Source of the DNA: Mycolicibacterium hodleri | GTDB taxonomy: Bacteria; Actinomycetota; Actinomycetes; Mycobacteriales; Mycobacteriaceae | Assembly (NCBI RefSeq): GCF_025822245.1 | Contig: NZ_JACKTL010000073.1 | Location: forward strand, 62,001-126,000 | Reading direction: 5' to 3' | Length of the DNA: 64,000 nucleotides | Part shown: piece by piece, positions 60,654-64,000 of the stretch | How the letters are laid out: each line of letters begins with the position of its first letter | Position numbering within the stretch: the first letter of the stretch is position 1 | Made by a program: the position numbers and the translations under genes | Notes under the pieces: model-generated | The model's database searches: none | The model's input: the letters and a program-made list of their open reading frames with translations, nothing else | Told to the model about the DNA's origin: nothing

Positions 60654-60659
60654 CGAGGC

Positions 60660-61493
60660 ATGCAGGGACGCTTGAGCATCGGCGACTTCTCGAAGATGAC
60701 CCATCTCTCGGTGAAGACGCTGCGCCACTACCACGAGACCGGACTGCTCGAACCCGCCGAGGTCGACCCGTACAGCAGCTATCGGTACTACGCGACCACC
60801 CAGATTCCCGTCGCACAAACCATCCGGCGGTTTCGCGATCTCGGCATGCCGGTCCGCGAGATCGCCGACCTCCTCTCCAGCGGCGACCCCGACACGCGCG
60901 GCCAGCTCATCGGCCGCCACCTCGAACGCCTCGAGGCCCAGCTCGCCCGCACGCGGGATTCCGTCGCCGCGCTGCGCCGCCTGCTGGACCCCGCCGCGAG
61001 CATCCACGTCGAGCGACGCAGGACGCCCGAGACCACGGCCGCAGGCATCGGCGAAACCGTTGCGGCGCCGAACGTCCTGACCTGGTACGCCGACGCCATG
61101 ACGGAGCTGCAGGCCGCGCTGGCCGCGGCGGGCCAACCCGCCACCGGGGCTCCCGGCGGCCTCTACGACAACGAGTTGTTCACCGACGAGCGCGGCCGGT
61201 TGGTGGTCTACGTGCCCGTGGCCGCGCCGCCTCGATCGGGCCGGGTGGAACCGCTCGTCATCCCGCCGACCGAGCTCGCAGTCACCGTGCACCACGGAGA
61301 GCACACCGACATCGACGTCACCTACGGCGCCCTGGGCATGTGGGTGGACCAGCACGCGCTGACCATCGCGGGCCCCGTCCACGAGGTCTACCTCGTCGGG
61401 CCGCGGGACACCACCGACCCGGCGGCGTGGCGCACCGAGATCGGCTGGCCGATCGCATCCGCCCCCTCAGCGGGTGCGACTACGGTGGGCTAG
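60660..61493 (+). CDS. MerR-family regulator with GyrI-like effector domain
   Basis: The 277-residue protein has an N-terminal MerR helix-turn-helix (SIGDFSKMTHLSVKTLRHYHETGLLEP), a coiled-coil dimerisation helix (about 85-115) and a C-terminal GyrI-like ligand-binding domain (about 120-275, ending GPVHEVYLVGPRDTTDP), as in BmrR/TipA-type drug sensors. It is divergent from the SnoaL gene, whose promoter has the matching operator. The ligand is unknown. Confidence 0.9.
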   Translation: MQGRLSIGDFSKMTHLSVKTLRHYHETGLLEPAEVDPYSSYRYYATTQIPVAQTIRRFRDLGMPVREIADLLSSGDPDTRGQLIGRHLERLEAQLARTRDSVAALRRLLDPAASIHVERRRTPETTAAGIGETVAAPNVLTWYADAMTELQAALAAAGQPATGAPGGLYDNELFTDERGRLVVYVPVAAPPRSGRVEPLVIPPTELAVTVHHGEHTDIDVTYGALGMWVDQHALTIAGPVHEVYLVGPRDTTDPAAWRTEIGWPIASAPSAGATTVG

Positions 61494-61533
61494 CCAGACC
61501 CCCGTGTCCCCCGCAGAAGGAGAGTCGCCACCC

Positions 61534-63069
61534 ATGACCGTGACCGTCGGAATAGGACCGGTCGGCTTCGGCGACGTGGTGGCAGTCGCCCGCGAGGACG
61601 CGCAGGTGGTGCTCTCCGAGGAGTCGGCGGCCGCCATCGACGCCAGCCGCGACACCATCGAGGCGCTGGCCAACGATCCGACTCCGGTATACGGCGTCTC
61701 GACCGGCTTCGGCGCGTTGGCGACGCGGCACATTCCCAAGGAGAGCCGCACCCAGCTGCAGCGCAGCCTGATCCGTTCGCACGCCGCGGGCTCGGGCCCC
61801 GAGGTCGAGCGCGAGGTCATCCGCGCCATGATGCTGCTGCGGCTCTCGACACTGGCCAGCGGGCGCACCGGGGTGCGGCGCGACACCGCCCAGGCCTACG
61901 CGGACCTGATCTCGACCGGGCTGACGCCGGTGGTGCACGAGTACGGCAGCCTCGGCTGCTCCGGCGACCTGGCACCGCTTGCGCACGTGGCACTTTCGAT
62001 CATGGGCGAGGGTTACGTGCGCACCCGCAGCGGGGAGATCAAGCCGTCGGCGCACGCCCTCGCCGAGCACGGTCTGTCCCCCGTCACGCTGGCCGAGAAG
62101 GAGGGCCTGGCCCTCATCAACGGCACCGACGGAATGCTCGGGCAACTGGTCCTCGCGCTGGCCGACCTCGAGCACCTGTTGCGGCTGGCCGACGTCGCGG
62201 CCGCCATGAGCGTCGAGGGCCAACTCGGCACCGACCGCGTCTTCGCCGCCGACCTGCAGCAGCTGCGCCCACACCCCGGCCAGGCCGCGGCCGCGGCGAA
62301 CATGACCCGCCTGCTCGCGGGTTCGGCGATCGTGGCCAGCCACCAGACCCCCGACTGCACCCGCGTTCAGGACGCCTATTCGCTGCGCTGCGCGCCCCAG
62401 GTCGCGGGTGCGGCACGCGACACCGCCGCGCATGCCCGCACGGTCGCCGAACGCGAACTCGCCAGCGTCATCGACAATCCCGTCGTCACGCTCGACGGTC
62501 GCGTCGAGTCCAACGGCAACTTCCACGGTGCCCCCGTCGCGTACGTGCTCGACTTCCTGGCCATCGTGGTGGCCGACGTCGCCAGCATCAGCGAGCGGCG
62601 CACGGACCGCTTCCTCGACGTCAACCGCAGCCACGGCCTCAACCCGTTCCTCGCCCACGACCCCGGCGTCGACAGCGGCCACATGATCGCGCAGTACACC
62701 CAGGCCGGAATCGTCTCCGAGCTCAAGCGACTGGCCAACCCGGCCAGCGCCGACTCGATTCCGTCGTCGGCCATGCAGGAGGACCACGTCTCGATGGGCT
62801 GGTCGGCCGCCCGCAAGTTGCGTCGCGCCGTCGACGGGCTCACCACCGTGCTGGCGATCGAAGTGCTGACCGCCGCAAGGGGTTTGGACATGCGCCGACC
62901 GTTGACACCGTCACCGGCGACGGGTGCGGTGATCGGTGCGTTGCGGGAGCGGGTAGAGGGCCCCGGCCCGGACCGCTTCCTGGCCCCGGAGATCGCCGCG
63001 GCCGTCGGATTGGCTCGCTCGGGCGCGCTGGTTCGCGCCGCCGAAGGGGTCGTCGGCCCCCTGGACTGA
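61534..63069 (+). CDS. hutH: Histidine ammonia-lyase
   Basis: HutH deaminates L-His to urocanate. The 511-residue protein has the MIO region YGSLGCSGDLAPLAH: the triad is Cys142-Ser143-Gly144, with Cys in place of the usual Ala. Numbering equals the classical HutH 142-144 triad. Other family features are YGVSTGFG, QDAYSLRC and the SSAMQEDHVSMG loop. Histidine over tyrosine or phenylalanine specificity is assumed from overall pattern. The ATG at 61534 has AAGGAG. No other hut gene is in the window; a kinase gene converges 9 bp away. Confidence 0.85.
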   Translation: MTVTVGIGPVGFGDVVAVAREDAQVVLSEESAAAIDASRDTIEALANDPTPVYGVSTGFGALATRHIPKESRTQLQRSLIRSHAAGSGPEVEREVIRAMMLLRLSTLASGRTGVRRDTAQAYADLISTGLTPVVHEYGSLGCSGDLAPLAHVALSIMGEGYVRTRSGEIKPSAHALAEHGLSPVTLAEKEGLALINGTDGMLGQLVLALADLEHLLRLADVAAAMSVEGQLGTDRVFAADLQQLRPHPGQAAAAANMTRLLAGSAIVASHQTPDCTRVQDAYSLRCAPQVAGAARDTAAHARTVAERELASVIDNPVVTLDGRVESNGNFHGAPVAYVLDFLAIVVADVASISERRTDRFLDVNRSHGLNPFLAHDPGVDSGHMIAQYTQAGIVSELKRLANPASADSIPSSAMQEDHVSMGWSAARKLRRAVDGLTTVLAIEVLTAARGLDMRRPLTPSPATGAVIGALRERVEGPGPDRFLAPEIAAAVGLARSGALVRAAEGVVGPLD

Positions 63070-63078
63070 CCGACCCGC

Positions 63079-64000
63079 TCAGGCGGGCCCGTACAGGTTG
63101 CCGCGCCGGATGTCCTCGCGGCACGCCACGCGCGACTGGCCCGTCTGCTGCACGCAGACGCGCACCTGCTCCTCGATGCCGTCGGGATAGACCTCGTCGT
63201 GGGGTCCGGCAGTGACGGTCGGGGACGGGACGACGCCCGAGACCAGCGACCACATGATGGTGTTCGCCGGTGGCAGCCGGGCGCAGTAGGCCTTTTGGCC
63301 GGTGTCGGAAACGCCTGCGGCGCCGAGCACTTGGCAGTCCGCGCCGACGAGCACCACGGGCATCGACGGTACCGACGGCGCCGGTTGCGCGACCCGGCTG
63401 CTCTGGTCGCGCGCGATGAGGATGCCTGCGACGACACCCCCGATCAGCAGCAACCCGACCACGACCGCGGCCGCCACGCCCAGCCACCACGTCCGGCTGC
63501 GGGCACTCCGCCCGGCGGAACCCGTCGACCCGAAGCGGCTCGCCAGCACCGTGTCGTCGACGTCCCCCTGGTCGCCGTGTCCGTTGAGGTTGCGGGCCAG
63601 CGCGGTGGCGAAGGCGGAGCAGCTGTCGTAGCGGTCGGCTGGCGACTTCGCCAGCGCCCTGGCCAGCACCGGACTCAGACCCGACAGCTCGGGCTTGCGG
63701 TCGGAGATCGCCGGCGGCGGCGCGCTGACGTGCCGACTGATGACGACGGCGGGATTGCGGTCCTGGAACATGTGCGTTCCGGTCAGCAACTCGAATGCCG
63801 TTGCCGCGAGCGAGTATTGGTCGGCCCGGCCGTCGAGCGTCTGACCCATCAACTGTTCGGGGGCGGCGTAGGCCACCGTACCGACCGCCATGTTCGTCTC
63901 GGTCAGCCCGCTGGCGTCGTCCACCCGGCGCGCAATCCCGAAGTCCGCCAGCAGGGCCCGCCAGCGTTCGGAATCCAGGTTGGCCAGCAGGATGTTCGCC
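63079..64000 (-). CDS. Transmembrane Ser/Thr protein kinase (5' part beyond right edge)
   Basis: Only the C-terminal 306 codons are present. The fragment begins in the catalytic loop region (ANILLAN), contains ADFGIARRV, an activation loop with TVAYAAPEQLMGQ and the C-lobe, then a juxtamembrane linker, a transmembrane helix (about 22 residues, LGVAAAVVVGLLLIGGVVAG) and an extracytoplasmic domain of about 125 residues with four Cys (ADCQVLG, AYCARL, RVCVQ, VACRE). It has no PASTA repeats, so it is not PknB. The layout resembles mycobacterial PknF-type kinases, but the paralogue cannot be named from the fragment. Confidence 0.85.
   Translation of the reverse strand, partial: ANILLANLDSERWRALLADFGIARRVDDASGLTETNMAVGTVAYAAPEQLMGQTLDGRADQYSLAATAFELLTGTHMFQDRNPAVVISRHVSAPPPAISDRKPELSGLSPVLARALAKSPADRYDSCSAFATALARNLNGHGDQGDVDDTVLASRFGSTGSAGRSARSRTWWLGVAAAVVVGLLLIGGVVAGILIARDQSSRVAQPAPSVPSMPVVLVGADCQVLGAAGVSDTGQKAYCARLPPANTIMWSLVSGVVPSPTVTAGPHDEVYPDGIEEQVRVCVQQTGQSRVACREDIRRGNLYGPA

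Overview
The window is chromosomal DNA of a fast-growing mycobacterium (Mycolicibacterium type). It is GC-rich, uses many GTG starts, carries LpqT/LpqN lipoproteins, and keeps the gene order of the Mycobacterium tuberculosis Rv1020-Rv0998 region in mirror image: mfd, TetR, glmU, prs, lpqT, rplY, pth, pks16, ispE, ksgA, rpfB, tatD, metG, pabB, rsmI, pmt, arcA, alkB, pat. No insertion sequence, prophage, CRISPR array or plasmid gene was seen. Both ends are cut inside genes (mfd on the left, a membrane Ser/Thr kinase on the right).

1-35.5 kb is the conserved core: transcription-coupled repair, tRNA-Gln, peptidoglycan and nucleotide precursors (glmU, prs), translation (rplY, pth, ksgA, metG, rsmI), isoprenoids (ispE), resuscitation (rpfB), folate (pabB), protein mannosylation (pmt), arginine deiminase, and the cAMP-controlled lysine acetyltransferase Pat. 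Local insertions are a soluble kinase plus AnsP-type permease between ksgA and ispE, an ECF41 sigma factor with its partner oxidoreductase, and five lipoprotein genes of the LpqT/LpqN and DUF5642-like families.

35.5-41.7 kb is accessory. It holds a four-gene operon (GT2 glycosyltransferase, acyl-CoA dehydrogenase-like protein, PIG-L deacetylase, NodS-like methyltransferase) joined by three GTGA overlaps, small envelope proteins behind SigF-like promoters, and an MscS channel.

41.9-50.9 kb is a dense partner-switching region: an RsbQ-like hydrolase overlapping an RsbP-like PAS-PP2C phosphatase, a convergent PAS-GAF-PP2C-HATPase protein carrying both phosphatase and anti-sigma kinase modules, an RsfB-like STAS protein with the phosphorylatable serine, and an overlapping receiver-PP2C / CHASE3 histidine kinase / receiver operon. 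SigF-like promoter sequences lie nearby, so this is probably an input hub for a SigF-type general stress response; that link is inference.

50.9-64 kb carries lipid metabolism (a wax ester synthase/DGAT and a ketosynthase homologue lacking its catalytic Cys and one His), a secreted GH16 enzyme, an amidohydrolase, a flavin monooxygenase, a Dps/Fur pair with an iron-box-like site, a MerR/SnoaL divergon, hutH, and the kinase fragment. Many genes start 5-8 nt after a TANNNT -10 element with no Shine-Dalgarno sequence, consistent with mycobacterial leaderless transcription.
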